DNA of 7,781 nt. Origin: Bradyrhizobium sp. (lineage in GTDB: Bacteria > Pseudomonadota > Alphaproteobacteria > Rhizobiales > Xanthobacteraceae). Position 1 is the first letter of the stretch, and each line of letters opens with the position of its first letter. The notes beneath the pieces were generated by a model, which ran no database searches, was not told where the DNA came from, and was given only the letters and a program-made list of their open reading frames with translations. The translations under genes and the position numbers were made by a program. The stretch is taken from assembly GCA_028290165.1 (NCBI GenBank), contig JAQGKJ010000760.1, positions 1 through 7,781 on the forward strand, written 5' to 3'. Of this stretch, positions 1-6,611 are shown piece after piece.

Positions 1-764
1 TCATCACTCATCAACAAACCCTGGAACCCGATCACGCCGCGAATCACCTGTTCGATGATTGTCGCAGAAGTCGTCGCCGGATGGGCGGGGTCGAGTGCAC
101 TAAACACAACATGTGCGGTCATCGCGATCGGCAGGTCCGCAAGCGGTTGAAAAGCAGCGAAATCGGTCCGTTCCAGCTCCGCTTCGGGCGTATCTACCTG
201 TGGAAGCCTGAAATGGGTATCCGCGGTCGCCCTGCCATGCCCGGGGATGTGCTTGAGAACAGGCAAAATGCCGCCCTGTTCCAGCCCCTCCGTGACGGCA
301 CGCGCGATCGCCGCGACCTTGACCGGCTCGGTTCCGTACGCCCGGTTGCCGATCACCGCATCCGCACCGGGAACCGGAACATCGGCCAGTGGCAGGCAGT
401 CCACCGTTACGCCGGCTTCGGTCAGGTCTGCCGCAATCAGGCGCGCGCTCAGCCGCGCCGCTGACAGGCCGAGCGCCGGATCGATGTCATAAAGTGCTGC
501 GAACACGGCTCCCGGCGGATAGACCGGCCAGTGCGGGGGACCTAGGCGCTGCACCCGGCCGCCTTCCTGATCGATCAGGACCGGTGCATCGGGGTTCCCG
601 ATCGCTGCGCGCAATTCACGGACAAGCGTAATTACTTGGGTCGGCGTCTCAATATTCCGCTTGAATAGAATAAATCCCCATGGCCGCATTGAGCGGATGA
701 ATTCGCGCTCTTCGGCGGTGAGCTCCAGACCGGATACGCCTGTGATGAATGCGCGGCTGTTCAT
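1..764 (-). CDS. nagZ: Beta-N-acetylhexosaminidase NagZ, glycoside hydrolase family 3 (3' end cut by window edge)
   Basis: NagZ is a cytoplasmic enzyme of peptidoglycan recycling that removes the GlcNAc residue from GlcNAc-anhydroMurNAc-peptides. Reading the minus strand from the ATG at 764 gives 254 residues before the edge. The family landmarks are present: RPWGFILFKRN at about 27-37, the substrate-loop motif DQEGGRVQRL at 65-74, KHIPGHG at 171-177, and the loop with the D-x-H pair (D182, H184) that supplies the general acid/base in NagZ enzymes. The last complete codon is Asp254 in the sequence LLMSD, matching the catalytic nucleophile of GH3 NagZ, so only about the last 85-90 residues should lie outside. 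There is no signal peptide, as expected for a cytosolic enzyme. The start is 46 bases after the stop of the SPOR gene and no other in-frame ATG is near. The Shine-Dalgarno is weak, so translation may depend on the upstream gene. Identification is very secure; the partial state is caused by the window. Confidence 0.95.
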   Translation of the reverse strand, partial: MNSRAFITGVSGLELTAEEREFIRSMRPWGFILFKRNIETPTQVITLVRELRAAIGNPDAPVLIDQEGGRVQRLGPPHWPVYPPGAVFAALYDIDPALGLSAARLSARLIAADLTEAGVTVDCLPLADVPVPGADAVIGNRAYGTEPVKVAAIARAVTEGLEQGGILPVLKHIPGHGRATADTHFRLPQVDTPEAELERTDFAAFQPLADLPIAMTAHVVFSALDPAHPATTSATIIEQVIRGVIGFQGLLMSD

Positions 765-810
765 GGCGCCGATTAGCCCGCAGCCGGTCCGAGGGTCAAG
801 GAAAGGCCCG

Positions 811-2271
811 TTAATTCCGTTGGACGACGCACTGTCCGCCCGCCGTCTTCAGGCTGCCGCAGAACTGGGAGGCTTCATCGGGCGACCCGAACGGACCCAC
901 CATGGCGCGGTAGTAAACGCCCTTGTCGCCGAGATCGGCGCGCTTGATCACGGGGCTGCGCGATCCCAGCACCGCCGGGAACTTGCCCTGCAGGGCCCGG
1001 TAGGAGGCCTGGGCGTCGGCTTCGTTACGCTGGGAGGATACCTGAACCAGATATCCACCACTGCCTCCGCCGCCACTTGGCGCGGTCTGGACCGGGGTGG
1101 TATTGGCGACGCGAGTGTTCGTATCCGCGGCCGGCGCTGGTTGCGAGCCCGGGGCCAGCGACAAGGGCGCATTGGCGCTCGCATTGGCGGCCGACGGCGC
1201 GCTTCGCGGCGTTGTCTTTGCAGCGGCCGCCGGTTTGGGGCTCGTTTGCGGTGAGGTCGGTGCTGCGGTAACCGGCGCCGCGGATGCGTCAGCCTGGTCG
1301 CCATGGACGGAGAAGGTCTTGATCTTCCGCGGCTCGCCGTTTGGCATGGTGCCATTGCCGGAATTCGCCAGTGGCGAACCACTGGGAGGAACCACGCTCG
1401 CCGCGGAGGGCGGATTGTTGTTTTGGTTTAGCGGCGGAAACACCACGCGCGGGCCGGACTTGGCATTGACGTCGACGGGTGCTTCTTCGCGCGGAACGAT
1501 TTTCTCGGTGCCATCACCCGTCGCCATCCGGTCCGGCACTTTGGCGGAGCCGTCCGATGGCGCCGGCACAATCTTGGTCGGACCCGCGTCAGCCCTGATG
1601 ATCGGCGGTTCGCCGCTGCGGGGCGATCCGACATAGGTGCGATACGCAAAGGCCGCGCCCGTCCCCAACACAGCGAGCGCAAGAACAACGAGCACGGTGG
1701 CCATGCCGCCGCGACGCTTCTCGACCTGTTCTTCGGCCCCGTCCTCGTAACCGTCCTGATAGCCGTAGCCGTCATCCGCATAGGCCGGATTGTGCTGGGA
1801 ATGCTCATCGCCGGTCTCGAGTTGGCCGTACAGCGCATCGTCATAGCGCGACGGATCCACTTCCTGAACGGCGTCGTCATAGGGCTGCTCGTGTTGATAA
1901 TCCGGCTCCGGCGCAGCACGCGCGGCGGCATAGCGCTGCAGCGGATGCACGGCGCTTGGATAATCCTGAGCGTAGTCCTCCTGCTGCGGCACTTCCTGCC
2001 TGTTGGCGCGCTGCATCCATGGCGGCGGGCCCGCGGGAGGCACGGTGACCTCCTCCGGCTCTGCAGCCGGCGGAGGCTGGTATGGAGCGCGTGCGCTGGT
2101 GCGCGGCGGTACTTGCGCATTGGCCCGACCCATGGTGCCGAACGGATCGGTCTGACCGATCAGCCGGGCGAGTTCAGCGAGCGGATCGCTCTCGCGCCCG
2201 GCGGAGGTGTGATCAGCGCCGTGGTCGTAATCGTCCTCGGGAAAAGGTCTGTCCTGATATCGATCAGCCAT
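811..2271 (-). CDS. SPOR-domain single-pass inner-membrane protein
   Basis: This 486-residue protein has a layout typical of bitopic SPOR proteins. Residues 1 to about 187 form an acidic, Pro/Gln/Tyr/Asp-rich cytoplasmic region that includes a short ordered-looking motif, DPLAELARLIGQTDPF, at 29-44. A positive patch (EKRRGG) precedes one membrane helix at about 188-210. A long Pro/Ala/Ser/Thr-rich periplasmic linker runs from about 211 to 400, with a Gly-rich hinge (SGGGGSGG) just before the C-terminal SPOR domain at about 405-486. That domain shows GGYLVQVSSQ, the YYRAMVGPF core and the closing CVVQ strand. SPOR domains bind septal glycan strands stripped of stem peptides, so a role at the division site or in envelope maintenance is likely. 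This function is inferred from the domain, since the rest is low complexity. The ATG at 2271 follows AGGGGA at about 13 bases. The gene lies 108 bases after argS and 46 bases before nagZ, which also acts on peptidoglycan. It could be described as FtsN-like, but no specific symbol is justified. Confidence 0.9.
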   Translation of the reverse strand: MADRYQDRPFPEDDYDHGADHTSAGRESDPLAELARLIGQTDPFGTMGRANAQVPPRTSARAPYQPPPAAEPEEVTVPPAGPPPWMQRANRQEVPQQEDYAQDYPSAVHPLQRYAAARAAPEPDYQHEQPYDDAVQEVDPSRYDDALYGQLETGDEHSQHNPAYADDGYGYQDGYEDGAEEQVEKRRGGMATVLVVLALAVLGTGAAFAYRTYVGSPRSGEPPIIRADAGPTKIVPAPSDGSAKVPDRMATGDGTEKIVPREEAPVDVNAKSGPRVVFPPLNQNNNPPSAASVVPPSGSPLANSGNGTMPNGEPRKIKTFSVHGDQADASAAPVTAAPTSPQTSPKPAAAAKTTPRSAPSAANASANAPLSLAPGSQPAPAADTNTRVANTTPVQTAPSGGGGSGGYLVQVSSQRNEADAQASYRALQGKFPAVLGSRSPVIKRADLGDKGVYYRAMVGPFGSPDEASQFCGSLKTAGGQCVVQRN

Positions 2272-2379
2272 CGTGTTGATGCGTCCCCTTCGGGAAAGCT
2301 GCCAAGGTCGCTACCACAAACGAACCAAGCCTATGCCCAGATACCCCCAGGTCCCCATGCGAGCGGTATTTGCCCCCAA

Positions 2380-4173
2380 TTACCGCATCTCGTCCGGAGC
2401 ATGGACGCCAAGAATGGCCAAGCCCGATGCCAGAACCGAGACGACGCCCTGGACCAACGCCAGCCGCGCCTTTGTGATCTCTGCATCATTATTGATAATG
2501 AAGCGTAAATAGGGCAAATCGCGCCCTCTCGTCCACAGCGCATGAAATTCGCTGGCAAGATCATACAGATAAAAAGCGATTCGGTGCGGCTCATGTGCCA
2601 TCGCCGCGGCCTCGATGATCCGGGGGTAGAGCGCCAGCCGCCGCAGCAGGTCGAGTTCCGCCGGATCGGTCAGCCGCTCTACGGCCGCCCCCTTGAGGAA
2701 CGCCGCCCGGGCGCCCGCCTCCTCCGGCAGCTCCGGGACCACCTCGCGGGCGTTACGGAACACCGAGTGACCTCGGGCGTGCCCGTACTGCACGTAGAAC
2801 ACCGGGTTCTCCCGCGACTGCTCGATCACCTTGGCGAGGTCGAAATCAAGCACCGCATCGTTCTTGCGGTAGAGCATCATGAAGCGGACGGCATCCTTGC
2901 CGACCTCGTCGACCACTTCGCGCAAGGTGACGAAATCGCCGGAGCGTTTCGACATTTTTACGGGCTCGCCGCCACGCAATAGCCGGACGAGCTGGACGAT
3001 CTTCACATCGAGCGTGGCCTTGCCCGACGTCACCGCCTTGATCGCCGCTTCCACGCGCTTGACATAGCCGCCGTGATCGGCGCCCCAGACGTCGACGAGG
3101 TTGTGGAAGCCGCGGTCGAACTTGTTCTTGTGATAGGCGATGTCAGCGGCAAAATACGTATAGGAGCCATCGGATTTCTTCAGCGGACGATCGACGTCGT
3201 CGCCATAGGCGGTGGCGCGGAACAACAGCTGCTCGCGGTCCTCGTAATCCTCGACCGGCGCTCCTTTCGGCGGCGGCAGGCGGCCCTCATAGACGTCGCC
3301 CTTCGAACGAAGATAGTCGATGGTCTCGGCGATGCGGTTATTGCCGGTTTCGATCAGCGACCGCTCGGAGAAGAACAGGTCGTGCTTGATATTGAGCACG
3401 GCGAGATCGCCCTTGATCTCCTCCATCATCATCGCGATCGCCTTGCCGCGCACGATCGGAAACCACGCGCCTTCCGGCATCGTCAACAGCCTGTCGCCGT
3501 ATTCAGCCGCCAGCGCCTGCCCGACCGGTTTCAGATAGTCGCCGGGATAAAGCCCCTCCGGAATCCCGCCGATGTGTTCGCCGAGCGCCTCGCGATATCT
3601 GAGATAGGCCGAGCGCGCGAGTACATCGACCTGGGCGCCGGCGTCATTGACGTAATATTCGCGCGTCACGTCGTAATCGGCAAACGCCAGCAGGCTTGCC
3701 AGCGCGTCGCCGAACACCGCGCCGCGGCAATGGCCGACATGCATCGGCCCGGTCGGGTTGGCCGAGACATATTCGACATTGACCTTCTCGCCGGCGCCGA
3801 CGGCGCTTCTTCCATAGGCTTCACCTCCGCTCAGCACGGTGCGCAAGGCGTCGGCCCATGCCTGGGGTTTCAAAGTCAGATTGATGAAACCGGGGCCCGC
3901 GACGTCGACGGAGGCAATCAAATCGTCGGCGCGCAATTTGGCTGCGATCGCCTCGGCGAGATCGCGCGGTTTTGTCTTCGCCTCTTTCGCCAGCACCATC
4001 GCGGCGTTGGTCGCCATGTCGCCATGCGAGGCATCGCGGGGCGGCTCGACCACGACCCGCGACAGGTCGATATTGGCCGGCCATCCGCCTTCCGCGGCGA
4101 GTGCGCCGCAAGCGGCATACACACGCGCCAGCCCGTCGGCGAAAAGATGCAGCGGTGAAGCTTTGTCGGCCAT
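2380..4173 (-). CDS. argS: Arginyl-tRNA synthetase (class I)
   Basis: ArgRS charges tRNA-Arg with arginine in the cytoplasm, using ATP and requiring bound tRNA for activation. The 597-residue product is full length for alphaproteobacteria. The N-terminal Arg-tRNA synthetase domain covers about 1-105 ([15 protein letters not shown] at 44-58, GPGFINL at 93-99). The catalytic Rossmann fold carries the class I HIGH motif as HVGH at 145-148, inside [16 protein letters not shown], then [11 protein letters not shown] at 171-181 and GADHGGY at 364-370. An intact KMSKR is at 406-410; many ArgRS lack the canonical lysine, while this lineage keeps it. The DALR anticodon-binding domain fills roughly 470-597, ending in PDEMR. 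The ATG at 4173 fits the family N-terminus, but no purine-rich ribosome-binding site precedes it. The gene is 50 bases after dgt and the gap holds overlapping hairpins (see the separate entry), so co-transcription with dgt is likely. Confidence 0.98.
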   Translation of the reverse strand: MADKASPLHLFADGLARVYAACGALAAEGGWPANIDLSRVVVEPPRDASHGDMATNAAMVLAKEAKTKPRDLAEAIAAKLRADDLIASVDVAGPGFINLTLKPQAWADALRTVLSGGEAYGRSAVGAGEKVNVEYVSANPTGPMHVGHCRGAVFGDALASLLAFADYDVTREYYVNDAGAQVDVLARSAYLRYREALGEHIGGIPEGLYPGDYLKPVGQALAAEYGDRLLTMPEGAWFPIVRGKAIAMMMEEIKGDLAVLNIKHDLFFSERSLIETGNNRIAETIDYLRSKGDVYEGRLPPPKGAPVEDYEDREQLLFRATAYGDDVDRPLKKSDGSYTYFAADIAYHKNKFDRGFHNLVDVWGADHGGYVKRVEAAIKAVTSGKATLDVKIVQLVRLLRGGEPVKMSKRSGDFVTLREVVDEVGKDAVRFMMLYRKNDAVLDFDLAKVIEQSRENPVFYVQYGHARGHSVFRNAREVVPELPEEAGARAAFLKGAAVERLTDPAELDLLRRLALYPRIIEAAAMAHEPHRIAFYLYDLASEFHALWTRGRDLPYLRFIINNDAEITKARLALVQGVVSVLASGLAILGVHAPDEMR

Positions 4174-4196
4174 GGGCGCATTGTACCGGCGATTGT

Positions 4197-4220
4197 GCCG
4201 CGCATGCGGCTTAAGCCCGC
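4197..4220 (-). other. Two overlapping, mutually exclusive hairpins in the dgt-argS gap
   Basis: In the minus-strand transcript the 50-base gap between dgt and argS first reads GCGGGCTTAAGCCGC (4220 to 4206), a five-pair stem with one bulged G and a TTAA loop. It then reads GCCGCATGCGCGGC (4210 to 4197), a perfect five-pair stem with a four-base loop. Both use the same GCCGC segment (4210 to 4206), so only one can form at a time. There is no T-tract, so this is not an ordinary intrinsic terminator. It may be chance in GC-rich DNA, or may affect mRNA stability or argS translation. Confidence 0.3.
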
Positions 4221-4223
4221 CGC

Positions 4224-5435
4224 CTAACGTAAATCCGGGGTCGAGTCAAAAAGCCTTTGGTGTTCGGTGATGGCAAAGCGGTCGGTCATTCCGGCTATAA
4301 AATTCCCGATCCGTCGTGCGTGCTCGGTCTCGGACTCCGTATTCCCGCCATGGCGCAGCCATTCAACCGGCAGATCGCCGGGGGTCCGCTGGTAGCGCGC
4401 GAACAGGTCGAACACGATCTGCTCGGCCTCGCCCATTACCCGCATGACCCGCGGATGACGGTACATCCGCAGCTTCAGGAACGACTTGATCTCGGCTTCC
4501 TGTTTGGCGACGACGGCGGAGAACGCGATCAGCGCGTCCCCTTGGTTGCGGACCTCGTCGGCCGATTTCGGCTGTGCGGCCTGCAGACGCCTGCCGGCCT
4601 CCGCGAAAACTGCGCCGATCAGATAGGAGATCAGTTCTCGCACCAGCTCGGCGCCGCGCCTGTTCTCATCGAGACGGGGATAAGCCTTATCGATTTCGGC
4701 GATCATCTTGGCGGTGAGCGGCATGACCTTGAGATCTTCGACCGCAAACAGGCCGGCCCGCAGGCCATCGTCGATGTCGTGGGCGTCATAGGCAATATCG
4801 TCGGCGATCGCCGCGACCTGGGCCTCCAGCGAGGCAAAGCTAAAGAGTTCCAGATCGTAGGTCCCGACATATTCGGCAATCCCTGCGGGAATGCCGCGGT
4901 CGCGGTAACGTCCGACCGCGAGGCCGCTCCGGTCCGTCATGGGGCCGTTGTGCTTGACGATACCCTCCAGCGATTCCCACGTCAGGTTGAGGCCGTCGAA
5001 ATCGGGATAGCGATGCTCCAGCGCGGTGACGATGCGCAGCGTCTGGGCGTTGTGATCGAAGCCGCCATGGGCCTGCAGACAGGCATCCAGCGCCCGCTCG
5101 CCGGCATGGCCGAACGGCGGATGGCCGAGGTCGTGCGCCAGCGCCAGCGTTTCCGTCAGATCCTCGTCGAGGCCGAGCTGCCGGGCCAGCGCGCGGGCGA
5201 TCTGCGCCACCTCCAGCGTATGGGTCAGCCGGGTGCGGTAATGGTCGCCTTCGTGGAACACGAAAACCTGGGTTTTGTGCTTGAGGCGGCGAAACGCGGT
5301 GGAATGAATGACCCGATCGCAATCGCGCCGGAACGGGCTGCGGGTCTTGCTCGGCGGCTCCTCGAACAGCCGTCCACGGCTGCGGTCGGGGTCGCAGGCA
5401 TAGACCGAGCGGGGAGCAGCCATTCCGACCGACAC
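4224..5435 (-). CDS. dgt: Deoxyguanosinetriphosphate triphosphohydrolase-like protein (HD-domain dNTPase)
   Basis: Members hydrolyse dNTPs to the deoxynucleoside and inorganic triphosphate, trimming nucleotide pools in the cytoplasm. The 403-residue product shows [26 protein letters not shown] spread over 33-58, which is the family hallmark. The HD-superfamily metal ligands are visible: H72 in LTHTLEV, H101-D102 in [15 protein letters not shown], and the distal aspartate in [10 protein letters not shown] (D212 or D213). A C-terminal helical region follows from about 240 to 400. The length and wording match the shorter, type-2 dGTPase-like group of alphaproteobacteria rather than the 500-residue E. 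coli Dgt, so the preferred substrate may not be dGTP alone. The start codon is GTG at 5435, supported by GGAAGGA nine bases upstream. The in-frame ATG four codons later would sit too far from that site. It is the first gene of the minus-strand run and divergent from erpA, sharing a 107-base control region. Confidence 0.95.
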   Translation of the reverse strand: MSVGMAAPRSVYACDPDRSRGRLFEEPPSKTRSPFRRDCDRVIHSTAFRRLKHKTQVFVFHEGDHYRTRLTHTLEVAQIARALARQLGLDEDLTETLALAHDLGHPPFGHAGERALDACLQAHGGFDHNAQTLRIVTALEHRYPDFDGLNLTWESLEGIVKHNGPMTDRSGLAVGRYRDRGIPAGIAEYVGTYDLELFSFASLEAQVAAIADDIAYDAHDIDDGLRAGLFAVEDLKVMPLTAKMIAEIDKAYPRLDENRRGAELVRELISYLIGAVFAEAGRRLQAAQPKSADEVRNQGDALIAFSAVVAKQEAEIKSFLKLRMYRHPRVMRVMGEAEQIVFDLFARYQRTPGDLPVEWLRHGGNTESETEHARRIGNFIAGMTDRFAITEHQRLFDSTPDLR

Positions 5436-5543
5436 GCGGTATTATCCTTCCAAAGGGTTTGATTCCGGCGTCCGGCGCACTTAACTACCTCTGGCGGGTA
5501 TTTCAAATAACGTGAAATCCGCTGGGGAATACGGAGCGACTTT
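5436..5543. promoter_or_regulatory. Divergent dgt/erpA control region with a 19-bp inverted repeat
   Basis: The 107-base gap must hold the promoters for both dgt (minus) and erpA (plus). At 5500-5518 lies ATTTCAAATAACGTGAAAT, perfect six-base arms separated by seven bases, in a locally AT-rich patch of otherwise GC-rich DNA. It is placed like an operator about 25 bases ahead of erpA. Ribosome-binding sites are clear: GGAG seven bases before the erpA ATG, and GGAAGGA (5443-5449 on the plus strand, read in reverse) nine bases before the dgt GTG. A weak plus-strand promoter candidate is TTGATT (5459-5464), 17 bases, TAACTA (5482-5487), which has a poor -10. No confident sigma-70 match was found for dgt. 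The binding protein is unknown; iron or Fe-S regulators (Irr, RirA, IscR) are candidates only because the downstream gene is erpA. Confidence 0.45.
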
Positions 5544-5876
5544 ATGACACCAGCCAATGTCGTCATCAGCGAGCGGGCGGCCCGCCGCATCGGGGAAATC
5601 CTCAAGACCGAGGGTGACGGTGCGATGCTGCGCATCAGCGTCGAGGGCGGTGGCTGCTCCGGCTTTCAGTACAAATTCGACATCGAGCGGGCCCAGGCCG
5701 AAGACGACCTCGTGATCGCGCGCGACAGCGCCGTGGTGCTGGTCGATCCGGCCTCGGTGCCGTTTCTGGCGGGCTCGGAAGTCGATTTCGTCGACGACCT
5801 GATCGGTGCCTCGTTCCGCGTGGTCAATCCCAACGCCACCGCATCCTGCGGCTGCGGCACCAGTTTTTCGATTTGA
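5544..5876 (+). CDS. erpA: A-type iron-sulfur cluster carrier / insertion protein (HesB/IscA family, ErpA-like)
   Basis: A-type carriers receive [Fe-S] clusters from a scaffold and pass them to apo-enzymes in the cytoplasm. The 110-residue product is one complete family domain. The three cluster-binding cysteines are present: C38 in EGGGCSGFQYKF, and C102 and C104 in the C-terminal SCGCGTSFSI. The residues N95-P96-N97 match the family NPNA motif. The spacing is nearly the same as in E. coli ErpA (114 residues). ErpA is preferred over IscA or SufA because the gene stands alone, with no suf or isc genes in view, and this is the usual alphaproteobacterial annotation. The paralogues cannot be told apart with certainty from sequence alone. 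The ATG at 5544 has GGAG seven bases upstream. It is divergent from dgt. Downstream genes on the same strand are the higBA module and xthA, but higBA has its own promoter. Confidence 0.93.
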   Translation: MTPANVVISERAARRIGEILKTEGDGAMLRISVEGGGCSGFQYKFDIERAQAEDDLVIARDSAVVLVDPASVPFLAGSEVDFVDDLIGASFRVVNPNATASCGCGTSFSI

Positions 5877-5902
5877 GAAACCCCCAGGATTCGGTCGGCA
5901 CC

Positions 5903-5954
5903 TTGACGGGTGACCCGTAGGGCGGTACATTAACTCACACTTGGGTGTGAGGGA
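5903..5954 (+). promoter_or_regulatory. higBA promoter with two palindromic operator candidates and RBS
   Basis: The -35 box TTGACG (5903-5908) and -10 box TACATT (5926-5931) are separated by exactly 17 bases, a very good alphaproteobacterial sigma-70 promoter. A perfect palindrome ACGGGTGACCCGT (5906-5918; six-base arms around a central G) overlaps the -35 box and spacer. A second inverted repeat (CTCACAC at 5934-5940, TTGG, GTGTGAG at 5945-5951) covers the expected transcription start near 5938 and contains the GAGG ribosome-binding site that abuts the higB ATG at 5955. Toxin-antitoxin antitoxins of the HigA type usually repress their own promoter, so one or both palindromes are likely HigA (or HigBA) sites. 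Which one is bound is inference. Confidence 0.75.
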
Positions 5955-6251
5955 ATGATCGTCAGTTTCCGCGACGATTGGCTGCGCGCGTTCTTCGTGG
6001 ACGATGTCCGGTCGCGTAGCATCCCGTCCGACCTGGAAAACCGGTTGTTCCGCAAGCTCCAGATGATCGATGACGCGATGACGGATCAGGATTTGCGCGT
6101 GCCGCCGAGCAATCATTTCGAAAAGCTGCGGGGCAAGCTTGCCGCCTTTCATTCGATCCGCGTCAACAAGCAATGACGGCTCATCTTCCAATGGGATGGC
6201 AGCCGAGGCGAAGCGACAAGCGTCTATCTCGACGACCACAGCTATACGTGA
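5955..6251 (+). pseudogene. higB: HigB/RelE-family mRNA interferase toxin, interrupted by an in-frame TGA
   Basis: HigB toxins are ribosome-dependent mRNA endonucleases of the RelE/ParE superfamily, neutralised by HigA. The reading frame begins MIVSFRDDWLRAFF, continues with a helical region to about residue 45 and then NHFEKLRGKLAAFHSIRVNKQ, all typical of the family. At codon 74 (6174-6176) it hits TGA. In the same frame the following 24 codons read RLIFQWDG and then SVYLDDHSY before a second TGA at 6249-6251. That is the expected toxin C-terminus, giving a 98-residue original length. Family members have Trp at the interrupted position (N-x-W-R-L-x-F), so a single TGG-to-TGA change explains the stop. 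No frameshift is seen. The 73-residue truncated product would lack the core RLIF strand and the C-terminal His/Tyr region that carries catalytic residues in characterised HigB. It should be inactive as a toxin unless the UGA is read through. The second stop lies eight bases before higA, the normal module spacing. Confidence 0.88.
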
Positions 6252-6259
6252 GGTGAGCG

Positions 6260-6568
6260 ATGCTGATGACGAAACGCAAACCGGCAAGCGTCGGCGAAAT
6301 CCTGGTTCAGGAATTCATGGAGCCGATGGGATTGACGCAGGGCGTGTTGGCTGAGGCCATGGGCGTGCAGCGCAAGCACGTCAACGAGTTGTGCAACAAC
6401 CGCAGGGCCGTGACGGCGCCGACCGCGCTTATCCTGGCCCGTGTGTTCGGCAACAGTCCGGACTTCTGGCTGAACGTGCAGCGACGCAGCGATTTGTGGG
6501 AGGCGATGCACTCGCCGCGCGAGCGCGAGCGGATCAAACGCGCCCGACCGCTAGGAGCGGCTGCGTGA
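6260..6568 (+). CDS. higA: HigA-family antitoxin, XRE-type helix-turn-helix
   Basis: The 102-residue product is a full-length HigA/VapI-type antitoxin. It has a lead segment RKPASVGEILVQEFMEPMGLTQ (residues 6-27). The helix-turn-helix follows at about 25-50 (GVLAEAMGVQRKHVNELCNNRR), then the family's TAPTALILARVFGNSPDFWLNVQ at 52-74 and a basic tail. HigA binds HigB and represses the shared operon promoter through this helix-turn-helix domain. The ATG at 6260 has GAGG six bases upstream. An alternative ATG two codons later (6266) is possible and is closer to some family starts. The gene follows the higB frame by eight bases, toxin first and antitoxin second, which is the characteristic higBA order. 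It shows no damage, in contrast to higB, so it may now act as an orphan DNA-binding protein. It ends 43 bases before xthA, and no separate promoter is evident in that gap. Confidence 0.92.
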   Translation: MLMTKRKPASVGEILVQEFMEPMGLTQGVLAEAMGVQRKHVNELCNNRRAVTAPTALILARVFGNSPDFWLNVQRRSDLWEAMHSPRERERIKRARPLGAAA

Positions 6569-6611
6569 GCCCGGAATCGAAACGCATGGATGCCGGATTG
6601 GAGCCCAACTG

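Noticed and set aside
811..1382. Alternative frames in the Pro/Ala-rich linker of the SPOR gene (for example 948-1382 minus)
   Set aside because: They give Arg/Pro-rich translations typical of a shifted GC-rich frame, whereas the 486-codon frame has a membrane helix and a SPOR domain.
2272..2379. Possible terminator or promoter in the argS-SPOR gap
   Set aside because: Only an ATACC/GGTAT pair with a wide spacer and G-runs were seen. There is no convincing hairpin with a T-tract and no good -35/-10 pair, so nothing is called there beyond the SPOR ribosome-binding site.
3073..4158. A 361-codon plus-strand open frame opposite argS
   Set aside because: It lies entirely antisense to a clearly recognised full-length argS. 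The translation shows no family motif, and long antisense frames are expected in GC-rich DNA.
3918..4205. A minus-strand ATG at 4205 upstream of argS opening a 95-codon frame
   Set aside because: It is out of frame with argS, has no ribosome-binding site, overlaps the argS coding region, and has an Arg-rich shifted-frame composition.
4257..5462. A 401-codon plus-strand open frame opposite dgt
   Set aside because: It mirrors dgt almost exactly, and dgt has its HD motifs and a good ribosome-binding site. The antisense product resembles no family I recognise.
5955..6176. A complete 73-residue toxin gene ending at the first TGA
   Set aside because: The frame after the TGA continues with the family C-terminus up to 6251, and the stop falls on the conserved Trp position. 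An interrupted gene is a better reading than a naturally short one.
5481..6287. A 268-codon minus-strand open frame across erpA and higB
   Set aside because: It is antisense to erpA, the higBA promoter and the higB frame, all supported by motifs, and has no recognisable domain.
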